Assembly (NCBI RefSeq): GCF_016031655.1 | Contig: NZ_JACCHQ010000029.1 | Span: forward strand, 1-64,000 | Length of the DNA: 64,000 nt | DNA from: Bradyrhizobium glycinis | GTDB taxonomy: Bacteria > Pseudomonadota > Alphaproteobacteria > Rhizobiales > Xanthobacteraceae | Reading direction: 5' to 3' | Shown here: piece after piece, positions 33,714 to 42,412 of the stretch | Layout: every line of letters begins with the position of its first letter | Position numbering within the stretch: position 1 is the first letter of the stretch | The notes under the pieces: generated by a model | What the model saw: only the letters and a program-made list of their open reading frames with translations | Databases searched by the model: none | What the model was told of the DNA's origin: nothing | Position numbers and translations under genes: made by a program

Positions 33714-34214
33714 CTACGCTTCTCCGACCGTATCGAACATCGCCGCGTCCATCGCCTCCGCCGTGCTCTTGCCGGCCCACACCACGAACTGGAACGCCGG
33801 GAAGTAGCGCTCGCAGGCATGAATGGCGCCGGCGAGCATGACTTCGCATTGCGCGGGCGAGGCGGTGAGGCCGCCCGGCAGCACCAGCGCCTGACGGTGC
33901 ATCACCATGCCGGTGTTGGTCCACAGGTCGAAATGGCCGACCCAGAGCTGCTCGTTCACGGCAGCGACGAGCCGCTGCACCTCGCTGCGGCGCGCGAGCG
34001 GAATCTTCATGTCGAAGGCGCAGGCCAGATGCAGCGCCTCGATCTCCCCCATCCAGGTGAAGGAGAGCTGGTAGTCGGTCCATTGCCCCTTGGAGACAAT
34101 GGTGAGCTCGTCCTCGCCGGAACGTTCGAACGGCCAGTTGTTGCTGGCGGCGATGTCCTCGACCACCGCGAGCGGATGGTTCCTGGAATCGATAGTGCCT
34201 TCGAGCAGGGACAT
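33714..34214 (-). CDS. YbjN domain-containing protein
   Basis: The 166-residue soluble protein resembles the YbjN family (putative sensory transduction regulators): N-terminal VVEDIAASNNWPFERSGEDE, then FTWMGEIEALHLACAFDMKIP, NEQLWVGHFDLW and a C-terminal region rich in aromatic residues. Family members in enteric bacteria affect motility and stress, but the mechanism is unknown. ATG 34214 (MSLLEGTIDS) was preferred to 34256. It precedes proC, an order that I believe is common in this genus. Confidence 0.8.
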   Translation of the reverse strand: MSLLEGTIDSRNHPLAVVEDIAASNNWPFERSGEDELTIVSKGQWTDYQLSFTWMGEIEALHLACAFDMKIPLARRSEVQRLVAAVNEQLWVGHFDLWTNTGMVMHRQALVLPGGLTASPAQCEVMLAGAIHACERYFPAFQFVVWAGKSTAEAMDAAMFDTVGEA

Positions 34215-34488
34215 GCCGTCTCGACCTCTTGCCTTCTTGTTGTCTTTGATACGCACGCGGTTGGGCCCGACGCGCGCTCCCTAAACGTCGCTACGGCGTC
34301 CCCTCGAAATCGCCTTTGCAATCTCCTCAGAGTCGCTGTTGCGATCCCTCGGATCAGCGCGGGCCTGTCGCGGATCAAGTGATGTGATTTGCGGAATCTG
34401 CGCAACGGGGTCGCGAGTCCGTCCACAAGCCAGGACTCGTTCGTCCACAGCTCATCTCCGCCACAATTCTTAACAGACGAGAACAAAC

Positions 34489-34503
34489 CGGAATCGGATT
34501 CCG
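34489..34503. promoter_or_regulatory. 15-bp palindrome upstream of the FMN riboswitch
   Basis: CGGAATCGGATTCCG is a perfect 7-1-7 palindrome. It lies in the 34215-34650 gap, about 150 bp before the riboswitch; the rest of that gap shows no gene or other structure I can support. A regulatory role is a guess. Confidence 0.35.
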
Positions 34504-34651
34504 CAAAAGCGCCCGCCGCAAATTCCGCCGGGCGAGGGCGGGACCGCCGTGCGGGCATGGGACCATGCGCTCTGCCCATGCGGAACGCGCTTGCCGCGCC
34601 GCCATGCCGGCGGCATAGTTCCGCCCAGGCCGTTCATTCCGGACGGCCGAT

Positions 34652-34806
34652 GTTCTCAGGGCGGGGTGAAAGTCCCCACCGGCGGTAAGGGCCGAAAGGC
34701 CCAAGCCCGCGAGCGCCTTCCGCGAGGGTTATCCCGAAGGGAAGGGTCAGCAGATTCGGTGCGACTCCGAAGCCGACGGTTAAAGTCCGGATGAAAGAGA
34801 ACGGTC
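34652..34806 (+). ncRNA. FMN riboswitch (RFN element)
   Basis: The conserved RFN blocks are present in order: GTTCTCAGGGCGGGGTGAAA, TCCCCACCGGCGGTAA, a variable hairpin, TCAGCAGATTCGGTG-type block, AGCCGACGGTTAAAGTCCGG and the closing ATGAAAGAGAAC. It lies 80 nt before ribH, so riboflavin-phosphate in the cell should shut off lumazine synthase. A possible terminator stem follows at 34811. The identification is highly reliable. Confidence 0.97.
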
Positions 34807-34810
34807 GCTG

Positions 34811-34839
34811 GCAGACGCATCGCGAGGTGCGGCTGTTTT
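34811..34839 (+). terminator. Possible riboswitch-controlled terminator stem
   Basis: GCAGACGCA and TGCGGCTG can pair over an 8-nt loop with one mismatch and are followed by TTTTG. It sits between the FMN riboswitch and the ribH start. It may be the expression platform, or FMN may instead act on translation. Confidence 0.4.
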
Positions 34840-34884
34840 GTCGTTCCGTGTGCCCTGATTCTGGTCCTTAAACCGAGGAAAGCC

Positions 34885-35445
34885 ATGAATCAGATGCTGC
34901 AAGATCCCCAAACCGAAACGTCCCACACACAGCCGCCGCCGGTTCCCGCGGACCCGGCACCTTCGCATCCGCGCTTCGCCAAGCCGCAGCGGGTGGCCTT
35001 CGTGCAGGCCTGCTGGCACTGCGACGTTGTCGCGGAAGCCCGCATCGCCTTCATGAAGGAGGCGGAAGCCCGCCACCTCACCCACGTCGATGTGTTCGAG
35101 GTGCCGGGCTCGTTCGAGATCCCGCTGCACGCGCAGGTCCTCGCCAAGACGCGGCGCTACACCGCGATCGTCGCGGCCGGCCTCGTCGTCGACGGCGGCA
35201 TCTACCGCCATGAATTCGTCGCCGACACCGTGATCAAGGCGCTGATGGACGTGCAGCTGCGCACCGAGGTGCCGGTGTTCTCGGCCGTGCTGACGCCGCA
35301 GCAATTCCACGAGACCGAGGTGCACTACGACTTCTTCCGCAAGCACTTTGCGATCAAGGGCGTCGAGGTCGCGACCGCCTGCGCGGAGACGTTGCACGGC
35401 CTGGAGCGGCTGCGCGGCCAGGTCGCGGCGGGGATCGTGGGGTAG
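34885..35445 (+). CDS. ribH: 6,7-dimethyl-8-ribityllumazine synthase, RibH2 type
   Basis: Lumazine synthase makes the precursor of riboflavin from the pyrimidine dione and dihydroxybutanone phosphate. The 186-residue protein is the type II form: DVFEVPGSFEIPLHAQ, then GLVVDGGIYRHEFVAD with H109, which is the sequence of Brucella RibH2, rather than the classical GxVIRGxTxHF form. A 33-residue Pro-rich leader precedes the domain. It stands alone under an FMN riboswitch, separate from other rib genes, as in other Rhizobiales. RibH2 is the decameric form known to be weaker as an enzyme. Confidence 0.93.
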   Translation: MNQMLQDPQTETSHTQPPPVPADPAPSHPRFAKPQRVAFVQACWHCDVVAEARIAFMKEAEARHLTHVDVFEVPGSFEIPLHAQVLAKTRRYTAIVAAGLVVDGGIYRHEFVADTVIKALMDVQLRTEVPVFSAVLTPQQFHETEVHYDFFRKHFAIKGVEVATACAETLHGLERLRGQVAAGIVG

Positions 35446-35451
35446 GCAATG

Positions 35452-35557
35452 GTCATTCCGGGGCGCGCGAAGCGCGAACCCGGAATCCATTGATCGACAA
35501 GAAATTGCTGCAGGATGGATTCCGGGTTCGGCGCTGGCGCGCCGCCCCGGAATGACG
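35452..35557. repeat. Intergenic inverted repeat, family B
   Basis: GTCATTCCGGGGCGCGCGAA at the left and CGCCGCCCCGGAATGAC at the right form the outer arms, with inner AACCCGGAATCCAT and ATGGATTCCGGGTT. It lies between convergent ribH and prs; its edge is 4 nt from the prs stop codon. Confidence 0.88.
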
Positions 35558-35560
35558 GTG

Positions 35561-36514
<954 letters not shown>

Positions 36515-36708
36515 GGACGCTTCCTCCCGCGCTTTGCTGGATACGACCTTCAACATCAGAAAATACCCGCTGGCAGCACGGTTACGACGGGCGAGGAAAT
36601 ATCAGGCGGAAGGCCGCAATGGCAACCCGGGATGCTACGTTTTCCCTTTGAAAATCCTGAGTCGGGCCAACGGCTTGGCCGCAAGTTGGGGCCGTGGTTT
36701 AGCGGGGG

Positions 36709-37338
36709 TTATGGCTCGGCATAGCCGAGCACTGATGCCGACATATCCGGCGCGGGAGCGTCCTTGACGACACCGGCCACCGCCGGTCCCCGCAATGCCG
36801 GAGCCGCGCCAGGGGCATCCGGCGTTCCGTTGATCATGTTGGAAAGTCCGCTGAATCCGGCCTGGGCGATCTTCCGCAGCACGAGGTCGTCGGCAGCAGC
36901 CCAGGCATCACGTGTCGCGTCGCGCCCAGCCTTGGCCGAGGTCGGTTCCTCGCCGGACAGGCGCAGCGCGCGCTGTTGGTTGGCGTCGTAGACGTCCCAG
37001 ACCCAGGCGATCACGGTCTTGCCGCGCACCACCTGGGCGGAGAGGTAGCTGCGCACACGATAGGCAGCCGTGCCCTCGCGGGAGACCACGGACAGGCTGC
37101 GCAGCTTGGATTCGCTGTCGAGCACGCCGACCATGCGGTCGAACACTTGCGGTGGCGGCCCGTCGATCGATTCGAAGGCGACCGTGGCTCCGCTGCTGGC
37201 GCTCGGGGCCATCGCATAGGAATTGACGGCACTGCCGCCACCACCGGCGCAGCCGCCCAGCGCGGCCGCTGCCGCCAGCAGCATGACGGCCAGCACGCGC
37301 GAACCCGCGCGGCGGAAGATGAATGACGCGTCCCTCAT
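36709..37338 (-). CDS. Predicted lipoprotein of unknown function
   Basis: The 209-residue protein has a basic N-terminus, hydrophobic stretch and a lipobox AALGGC (Cys at about residue 30), then a Gly/Ser-rich linker, so it should be processed by Lgt and LspA, both encoded in this window. The folded part (about residues 50-150) contains the region DRMVGVLDSESKLRSLSVVSREGTAAYRVRSYLSAQ. A Pro/Ala-rich tail follows. No named domain is recognised. The gap to prs (36515-36708) shows nothing clear. Confidence 0.8.
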   Translation of the reverse strand: MRDASFIFRRAGSRVLAVMLLAAAAALGGCAGGGGSAVNSYAMAPSASSGATVAFESIDGPPPQVFDRMVGVLDSESKLRSLSVVSREGTAAYRVRSYLSAQVVRGKTVIAWVWDVYDANQQRALRLSGEEPTSAKAGRDATRDAWAAADDLVLRKIAQAGFSGLSNMINGTPDAPGAAPALRGPAVAGVVKDAPAPDMSASVLGYAEP

Positions 37339-37411
37339 TATGGAGGGCAGCGATATCGTTAAAATCGATTAAGGTCTAGGGCGGGCGCGACACAGGCCAC
37401 TGTCTGCGCAC

Positions 37412-37491
37412 GGTCATTCCGGGGCGCGCCTACTTGGCGCGAACCCGGAATCCATTTCTCCGGGTTCTCGCTTCGCGAGCCCCGGAATGAC
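37412..37491. repeat. Intergenic inverted repeat, family B
   Basis: GTCATTCCGGGGCGCGCC and GCGAGCCCCGGAATGAC form the outer arms, with GAACCCGGAATCCAT and CCGGGTTCTCG inside. It lies between the lipoprotein gene start and the 3' end of pgeF. Confidence 0.87.
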
Positions 37492-37509
37492 ACGGGGTTG
37501 CCCCTGTGT

Positions 37510-38277
37510 TCACGCTTCAAGCGCGATGGCGTGAACGTGGCGGCCGTAATCGGGCTCCTTGCGATGCACCGAGCGGCGATAGCTGAAGAAGCGCTCGTCG
37601 GCGTAAGTGTCGAGACCGAGGTCGTCGATCATCAGGATGCCGGCGGCTTCCAGCCGCTGGCGGATGTAGCCGGCGAGATCGAACATCGCGTGGCCCTCGC
37701 GCACCGAGGGGATGAAGAACATGGCGTTCTCCGCATCCGCCTCGATGAAGCGCGCGACGAATTCGTTGCCGACCTCGTAGCTGTCCTGGCGGATCAACGG
37801 GCCGATCGCGGCGATGATGCCGCCGCGCGTGGCGCCGAGCTTCTCCATCGCCGCGATGGTGGCTTCCAGCACGCCCGTCAGCGCGCCCTTCCACCCCGCA
37901 TGCGCGCCGCCGATCACCCGCGCTTTCGGATCGACGAACAGCACCGGCCCGCAATCGGCGGTGGAGACGCCGAGTGCGATGCCTGGCGTTTTCGTCACTA
38001 GCGCATCGCCTTTCGGCCGCGGTCCGCTCGGCCACGGTGTCTCCGCAATGAGCACGTCGGGCGAATGGATCTGGTGCAGGCTGAGGAAGCGCTCAGGCGC
38101 AACGCCGACATGCTCGGCCATGCGGCGCCGGTTCTCGGCGACCAGCGCCTGATCGTCGTTGGAGCCGAGCCCGCCGTTCAGCGCGGAATAGATGCCGCCG
38201 GAGACGCCACCTTCGCGGGTGAAGAAGGCATGGCGCAGGCCGGGCACGGCGGACAGCAGCGACGAAGCAATCGTCAT
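37510..38277 (-). CDS. pgeF: Peptidoglycan editing factor PgeF (YfiH, laccase-domain)
   Basis: PgeF removes wrongly incorporated residues at peptidoglycan precursors; it was long annotated as a polyphenol oxidase. The 255-residue protein has the zinc/copper ligands: His in LHQIHSPDV, Cys in STADCGPVLFVD and His in GGAHAGWKGAL. Its ATG overlaps the stop of the upstream methyltransferase by 4 nt, and the block lgt-methyltransferase-pgeF is typical of alphaproteobacteria. Confidence 0.92.
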   Translation of the reverse strand: MTIASSLLSAVPGLRHAFFTREGGVSGGIYSALNGGLGSNDDQALVAENRRRMAEHVGVAPERFLSLHQIHSPDVLIAETPWPSGPRPKGDALVTKTPGIALGVSTADCGPVLFVDPKARVIGGAHAGWKGALTGVLEATIAAMEKLGATRGGIIAAIGPLIRQDSYEVGNEFVARFIEADAENAMFFIPSVREGHAMFDLAGYIRQRLEAAGILMIDDLGLDTYADERFFSYRRSVHRKEPDYGRHVHAIALEA

Positions 38278-39392
38278 GAGGCCTCTCCTGCCTGTTCGAG
38301 ATCGCTGAGGCCGGCAAGACCTGTCAGTCGCGGCTCGGAGATGCCGAGCACCTTGAACATCGAGCCCATGCCGCCACGCCCGGTATCGGTCAGGCGCTTG
38401 AGCGCCACCGAAATGTCGGTGGCGACGTCGGGCGCTGCTTTCTGCATCAAGGCGGCGGCGCGGGTGTCGATGCCGATCCGCTTGAGGAAGTCGCCTTGCG
38501 TCACCGGCCCATGCACGCGCGCGCCGACATCTTCGGCCGCGCGCGCCAGCGCCTGGAAGTCGACATGGGCGGTGACGTCGGCCTGGCCCGGCGCCTTCAA
38601 GGGATCGGCGAAGGTGTGGCGCGCGATGGCCTGGAACGTATCGCCGGCATCGCTGCGCAGATGGCCGTAATCGATGATCAGCGCCGCGCCGTCCTGGTCG
38701 CGCACGCGCGTGGCGAGCTTCATGATCTCGCCGTCCGGCCGCCACTCGAACACGGCGCCAATGGGGGCGGCGCGCACCAGGGGCGGCAGCAGCACGTCGA
38801 AGCGGGGCGTCGGCTCCGGCGCCGCGCCGAACTGAAGCTTGCCGTTGGGATCGATCTCGATCACGCGCTCGTGCCAGCCGTTCTCGTGGCGGATCATCTG
38901 GTGGATCGGCAGCACGTCGAAATATTCGTTGGCGAGGATGACGCTCGGGCCCTCCGGCACCTCGTCGATGCTGTCGTGCCAGGCGATGTTGCGCACGTTG
39001 GCGAGCGTCGCGCTCTGCCGTTCCCGCAACACGGGATTGACCTCGACCATGTGGATGTGGAGCGCCTGGTAGAGCGGCGGCAGCACGCGGAGCGCGCGCA
39101 GCGCATCCGCCATCATGGTGCCGCGGCCGGGGCCGAGCTCGATCAACCGCAAGAATTGCGGCGAGCCCATCTGCTTCCAGACCGAGGCGGTCCACAGGCC
39201 CAGCAGCTCGCCGAACATCTGGCTGACTTCGGGCGCCGTGGTGAAGTCGCCCTCGCGCCCGAGCGGATCGCGCGAGACGTAATAGCCGTAGCGCGGATGC
39301 ATCAGGCACAGTTCCATGTACCGCCAGACCGGCATGGGCCCGGATGATTTGATCAGCGCCTTGATCTCGTTGAGGAGCGGCTGGTCGGTCAC
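38274..39392 (-). CDS. SAM-dependent methyltransferase, NDUFAF7/MidA family
   Basis: The 372-residue protein belongs to the COG1565 family: GYYVSRDPLGREGDFTTAPEVSQMFGELLG-type N-terminus, the SAM motif LIELGPGRGTMMAD and ILANEYFDVLPIHQ. Mitochondrial NDUFAF7 methylates an Arg of a complex I subunit; the bacterial target is not proven. A GTG start at 39392 was chosen because it begins the family sequence (VTDQPLLNEIKALIKSSG) and lies 20 nt after the lgt stop. It overlaps pgeF by 4 nt. Confidence 0.88.
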   Translation of the reverse strand: MTDQPLLNEIKALIKSSGPMPVWRYMELCLMHPRYGYYVSRDPLGREGDFTTAPEVSQMFGELLGLWTASVWKQMGSPQFLRLIELGPGRGTMMADALRALRVLPPLYQALHIHMVEVNPVLRERQSATLANVRNIAWHDSIDEVPEGPSVILANEYFDVLPIHQMIRHENGWHERVIEIDPNGKLQFGAAPEPTPRFDVLLPPLVRAAPIGAVFEWRPDGEIMKLATRVRDQDGAALIIDYGHLRSDAGDTFQAIARHTFADPLKAPGQADVTAHVDFQALARAAEDVGARVHGPVTQGDFLKRIGIDTRAAALMQKAAPDVATDISVALKRLTDTGRGGMGSMFKVLGISEPRLTGLAGLSDLEQAGEAS

Positions 39393-39412
39393 GGCGATCT
39401 TCTCGAAATGAA

Positions 39413-40258
39413 TTAACGAATTGCCTGGACGGGCGTCGGCGCACCGCGCCTGACAGCCCATACAATAAGTATGAGGCCGACAATAAGCATCGGAATCGAC
39501 AGCAGCATGCCCATGGTTAATCCGCCCCAGAGAAAACCGAGCTGCGCGTCCGGTTCGCGAAAATGCTCGCCGGCAATGCGGGCCAGGCCATAGACCAGGA
39601 TGAAGGCGCCAAGGATCATGCCGGGCCGCTTCAGCGCACCGAACCGGATCATGATCGCCAGCACCGTGAACAGCAGGATGCCCTCCATGCCGGCTTGGTA
39701 GAGCTGGCTCGGATGGCGCGGCAGCTGCGTCGGATCGTTGGGGAAGATCATCGCCCAGGGCAGGCTCGGGTCGGTGGCGCGGCCCCACAATTCGCCGTTG
39801 ATGAAATTGGCAATGCGTCCGAGCAAGAGCCCGACCGGGGCGACCGCGGTGGTGATGTCGCCAAGCGACAGGATCGAGATGCCATTGCGGTGGGCGAACC
39901 ACATCACCGCGACGACGCAGCCCAGGAAGCCGCCGTGGAACGACATGCCGCCCTCCCACAATTTGAAGATCGCGGCGGGATGATCGATGAAGAACGGCAG
40001 GTTGTAGAACAGCACGTAGCCGGCGCGGCCGCCGAGGATGATGCCGAGCGTGACCCACAGGATGAAGTCGTCGATTTGCACCAGCGAGATCGGTGCCGGT
40101 CCGCCCCACAGGCGTTCGCTCTTCAGCAGCGCGCGGGCATAGAGCCAGCCGAATACGATGCCGCAGATATAGGCCAGGGCGTACCATTTGATCGCGAATG
40201 GACCGATCTCGAGCGCGATCGGGTTGAAGGCGGGGAAGTCGATCAGCAGAAGCGGCAT
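39413..40258 (-). CDS. lgt: Prolipoprotein diacylglyceryl transferase
   Basis: Lgt adds diacylglycerol from phosphatidylglycerol to the lipobox Cys, the step before LspA. The 281-residue membrane protein has seven predicted helices, the Lgt signature GRIANFINGELWGR and other conserved blocks (GGRAGYVLFYN, MSFHGGFLG, RHPSQLYQAGMEG, REPDAQLGF). Start 40258 (MPLLLIDFP) is family-like; the frame upstream is not. First gene of the lgt-methyltransferase-pgeF operon. Confidence 0.96.
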   Translation of the reverse strand: MPLLLIDFPAFNPIALEIGPFAIKWYALAYICGIVFGWLYARALLKSERLWGGPAPISLVQIDDFILWVTLGIILGGRAGYVLFYNLPFFIDHPAAIFKLWEGGMSFHGGFLGCVVAVMWFAHRNGISILSLGDITTAVAPVGLLLGRIANFINGELWGRATDPSLPWAMIFPNDPTQLPRHPSQLYQAGMEGILLFTVLAIMIRFGALKRPGMILGAFILVYGLARIAGEHFREPDAQLGFLWGGLTMGMLLSIPMLIVGLILIVWAVRRGAPTPVQAIR

Positions 40259-40456
40259 CGCGCCTTCTATGTCGAAGCGGGGTCGCGGCGGTCGGGCGCC
40301 GGCTGACGCCCCGTGATTCCTCTTATGCAGGGACGTTGAATACGATTGCAAGGAAACCGGCGCATGACAAGGATACCGCCCGCTTCGCCCTTGAACCGAC
40401 CCCGTCGGATTGCCATTGTCTCGGTGAGTTCGCGCAAAGTTTATCGGAGGCCCGCA

Positions 40457-40720
40457 ATGACCCAGACCAGCAACCGGTTTTTCGACGAGATCGGCCGCCT
40501 GATGAACGACGCCGCCGGTGCTGCTCAGGGCGTCAAGCGCGAATTCGATTCCGTGATGCGCAGCCAGGCCGAAAAATTCCTGCGCGACATGGACCTCGTC
40601 AAGCGTGAGGAGTTCGAGGCGGTCAAGGACATGGCGCGCCTGGCGCGCGAGGAGAACGAGGCGCTGAAAGCGCGGATCGCAGCGCTGGAGGCAAGGCTGG
40701 GGGGGACCCCGACGTCGTAA
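40457..40720 (+). CDS. ubiK: Accessory factor UbiK family protein (BMFP domain)
   Basis: UbiK-type proteins are small coiled-coil factors that support ubiquinone biosynthesis under aerobic conditions, working with UbiJ in enteric bacteria. The 87-residue protein has FFDEIGRLMNDAAGAAQG and a helical tail with the pattern VKREEFEAVKDMARLAREEN and EALKARIAALEARL that forms the coiled coil. GGAGG lies 7 nt before ATG 40457. It is divergent from lgt. Function is inferred from the family. Confidence 0.88.
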   Translation: MTQTSNRFFDEIGRLMNDAAGAAQGVKREFDSVMRSQAEKFLRDMDLVKREEFEAVKDMARLAREENEALKARIAALEARLGGTPTS

Positions 40721-40730
40721 AGCGCGGTCT

Positions 40731-40757
40731 CTCTAACCCTCCCCCTCCAGGGGAGGG
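40731..40757. repeat. Partial family-D repeat arm
   Basis: A short hairpin, CCCTCCCCCTCCAGGGGAGGG, resembles one arm of the family-D elements. It lies just after ubiK. Confidence 0.55.
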
Positions 40758-40810
40758 TACCAGCCCATTCTCCTTGTCATTTCCGCAGCTTCCGGGTAAA
40801 AGCCCGCCAC

Positions 40811-40875
40811 GTCCGCGGCCCCCGCACCCCTGGAGGCTTGCTGCGGACCATGCCATGGGCCGCCTTGCGGCCCAT
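40811..40875 (+). promoter_or_regulatory. Hairpin-rich leader of rplY
   Basis: Two stems can form: GTCCGC (40811-40816) with GCGGAC (40843-40848) around a C/G-rich loop, and ATGGGCCGC (40855-40863) with GCGGCCCAT (40867-40875), a perfect 9-bp stem with a 3-nt loop. TTAACTTTT follows the second stem, 30 nt before the rplY ATG. This could be an autoregulatory leader or an attenuator. The assignment is inference. Confidence 0.5.
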
Positions 40876-40905
40876 TAACTTTTGCAAAAACAAGGACTTA
40901 ACGAC

Positions 40906-41625
40906 ATGGCGACGACCGTCAAGGAATTGAAGGCGACCGCACGTCCGAAGAGCGGCAAGGGGGCCGCCCGGGCTGAGCGTCGCGCCGGGCGAGTGCCCGG
41001 AGTGATCTACGGCAACAACCAGCCCCCGCTCACGATCTCGATCGAGGATCGTGAACTGCGCCAGCGCATCCTTGCCGGCCGGTTCCTGACCACGCTGGTC
41101 GACATCGACCTCGAGGGCAAGAAGCACCGCGTCATTCCCCGCGACTACCACCTCGACCCGGTCAAGGACTTCCCGATCCATGTCGACTTCATGCGGCTGG
41201 GTGAAGGCGCCACCATCCGCATCAGCGTTCCCCTGCACGTCGTGAAGGCGGAAACCTCCCCGGGCGTGAAGCGCGGCGGCACCGTCAACATCGTCGCCCA
41301 CGCGATCGAGCTCGAATGCGGCGTCGAGAGCATCCCGCAATCCATCGAGGCCGATGTCGGCTCGCTCGAGATCGGCCACTCGCTGCATCTGGCCGACATC
41401 AAGCTGCCGGCCGGCGTCAAGGCGCTGACCCGCGAGGACGCGACCCTCGTCACCATCGTGCCGCCGTCCGGGTACGCCGAAGAGCAGAAGGCTGCTGCTG
41501 CGGCTGCCGCTGCTGGTGCGGCCCCGGGCGCTGCGGCAGCTCCGGCCGCTGGTGCCGCGGCTCCGGCTGCTGCTGCTCCCGCCGCTGCTGCCAAGGCTCC
41601 CGCCGGCGGCGACAAGAAGAAGTAA
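40906..41625 (+). CDS. rplY: 50S ribosomal protein bL25, CTC (general stress) form
   Basis: bL25 binds 5S rRNA. The 239-residue protein has the N-terminal bL25 domain (ELKATARPKSGKGAARAERR, VPGVIYGNN) and the C-terminal CTC beta domain, then an Ala/Pro/Gly tail of about 40 residues ending GGDKKK. This longer form is normal in alphaproteobacteria. It starts at 40906 after a leader with strong hairpins. pth follows after 58 nt. Confidence 0.95.
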   Translation: MATTVKELKATARPKSGKGAARAERRAGRVPGVIYGNNQPPLTISIEDRELRQRILAGRFLTTLVDIDLEGKKHRVIPRDYHLDPVKDFPIHVDFMRLGEGATIRISVPLHVVKAETSPGVKRGGTVNIVAHAIELECGVESIPQSIEADVGSLEIGHSLHLADIKLPAGVKALTREDATLVTIVPPSGYAEEQKAAAAAAAAGAAPGAAAAPAAGAAAPAAAAPAAAAKAPAGGDKKK

Positions 41626-41683
41626 TCTCTCAAAGCTGGCGCGCGGCTCCTCGCCGCGCGCCGAGCGAGGGGCGCGCCGCGTC

Positions 41684-42289
41684 ATGCGACTCTTTGTTGG
41701 GCTTGGCAATCCCGGCGCGAAATACGCACGCAACCGGCACAACATCGGCTTCATGGCCGTCGACGAAATCGCGCGGCGTCATGGCTTTGCGCCGTGGCGC
41801 CGCCGCTTTCAGGGCGAGACCTCGGAAGGTGCACTCGGACCTGAGCGCGTGATCCTGCTCAAGCCCACGACCTACATGAACGAGTCCGGCCGCAGCGTTC
41901 AGGAAGCGGCGAGCTTCTTCAAGATCGCCCCAGGCGACACCACCGTGTTCCACGACGAGCTCGAGCTGCCGCCGGGCAAGGTGCGGGTGAAGATCGGCGG
42001 CGGCATCGCCGGCCATAACGGCCTGCGCTCGATCTCGGCGCATATCGGCAACGATTATCGCCGGGTCCGGCTCGGCATCGGTCATCCCGGCGTCAAGGAA
42101 CTGGTGCACGGCCACGTGCTGTCGGACTTCGCCAAGGCCGACAACGAATGGGTGACGACGCTCTGCGACGCGGTGGCCGAGCACGCCGGGCTGCTTGCCA
42201 AGGGTACGGATGCGACCTTCGCCAACAGGGTGCATCTGGCCATGCAGGCGAAGGGATTTTTGACCAAGGACGAGAACGGCAAGGAATAA
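41684..42289 (+). CDS. pth: Peptidyl-tRNA hydrolase
   Basis: Pth recycles peptidyl-tRNA released from ribosomes. The 201-residue protein has the motif FVGLGNPGAKYARNRHNIGF with N9 and H19 at the family's substrate and catalytic positions, KPTTYMNESGRSV, the DELELPPGKVRVK strand and GGIAGHNGLRSI. Order rplY-pth-ychF is conserved widely. ATG 41684 was chosen; GAGGGG precedes it. Confidence 0.96.
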   Translation: MRLFVGLGNPGAKYARNRHNIGFMAVDEIARRHGFAPWRRRFQGETSEGALGPERVILLKPTTYMNESGRSVQEAASFFKIAPGDTTVFHDELELPPGKVRVKIGGGIAGHNGLRSISAHIGNDYRRVRLGIGHPGVKELVHGHVLSDFAKADNEWVTTLCDAVAEHAGLLAKGTDATFANRVHLAMQAKGFLTKDENGKE

Positions 42290-42293
42290 CGCC

Positions 42294-42367
42294 TGTCATC
42301 GCCGGACTTGATCCGGCGATCCATCCTGCGAAGACGATGGATGCGCGGGTCAAGCCCGCGCATGACG
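42294..42367. repeat. Intergenic palindromic repeat, family A (short form)
   Basis: TGTCATCGCCGGACTTGATC with GGCGATCCAT, then the mirrored ATGGATGCGCGGGTCAAGCC and GCGCATGACG. It lies between pth and ychF, so it is likely transcribed. Confidence 0.82.
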
Positions 42368-42412
42368 ACTTCGGAATACATTGACGCGCGGAGCGCGGAG
42401 GCCAGGACCACC

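Noticed and set aside
34429..34455. Two CGTCCACA motifs resembling weak DnaA boxes
   Set aside because: They differ from TTATCCACA at the key first bases and are not part of an ordered array.
37510..39483. Continuous open frame suggesting a PgeF-methyltransferase fusion
   Set aside because: The upstream part is the wrong frame of the methyltransferase gene; a real ATG at 38277 overlaps its stop (ATGA), showing two genes.
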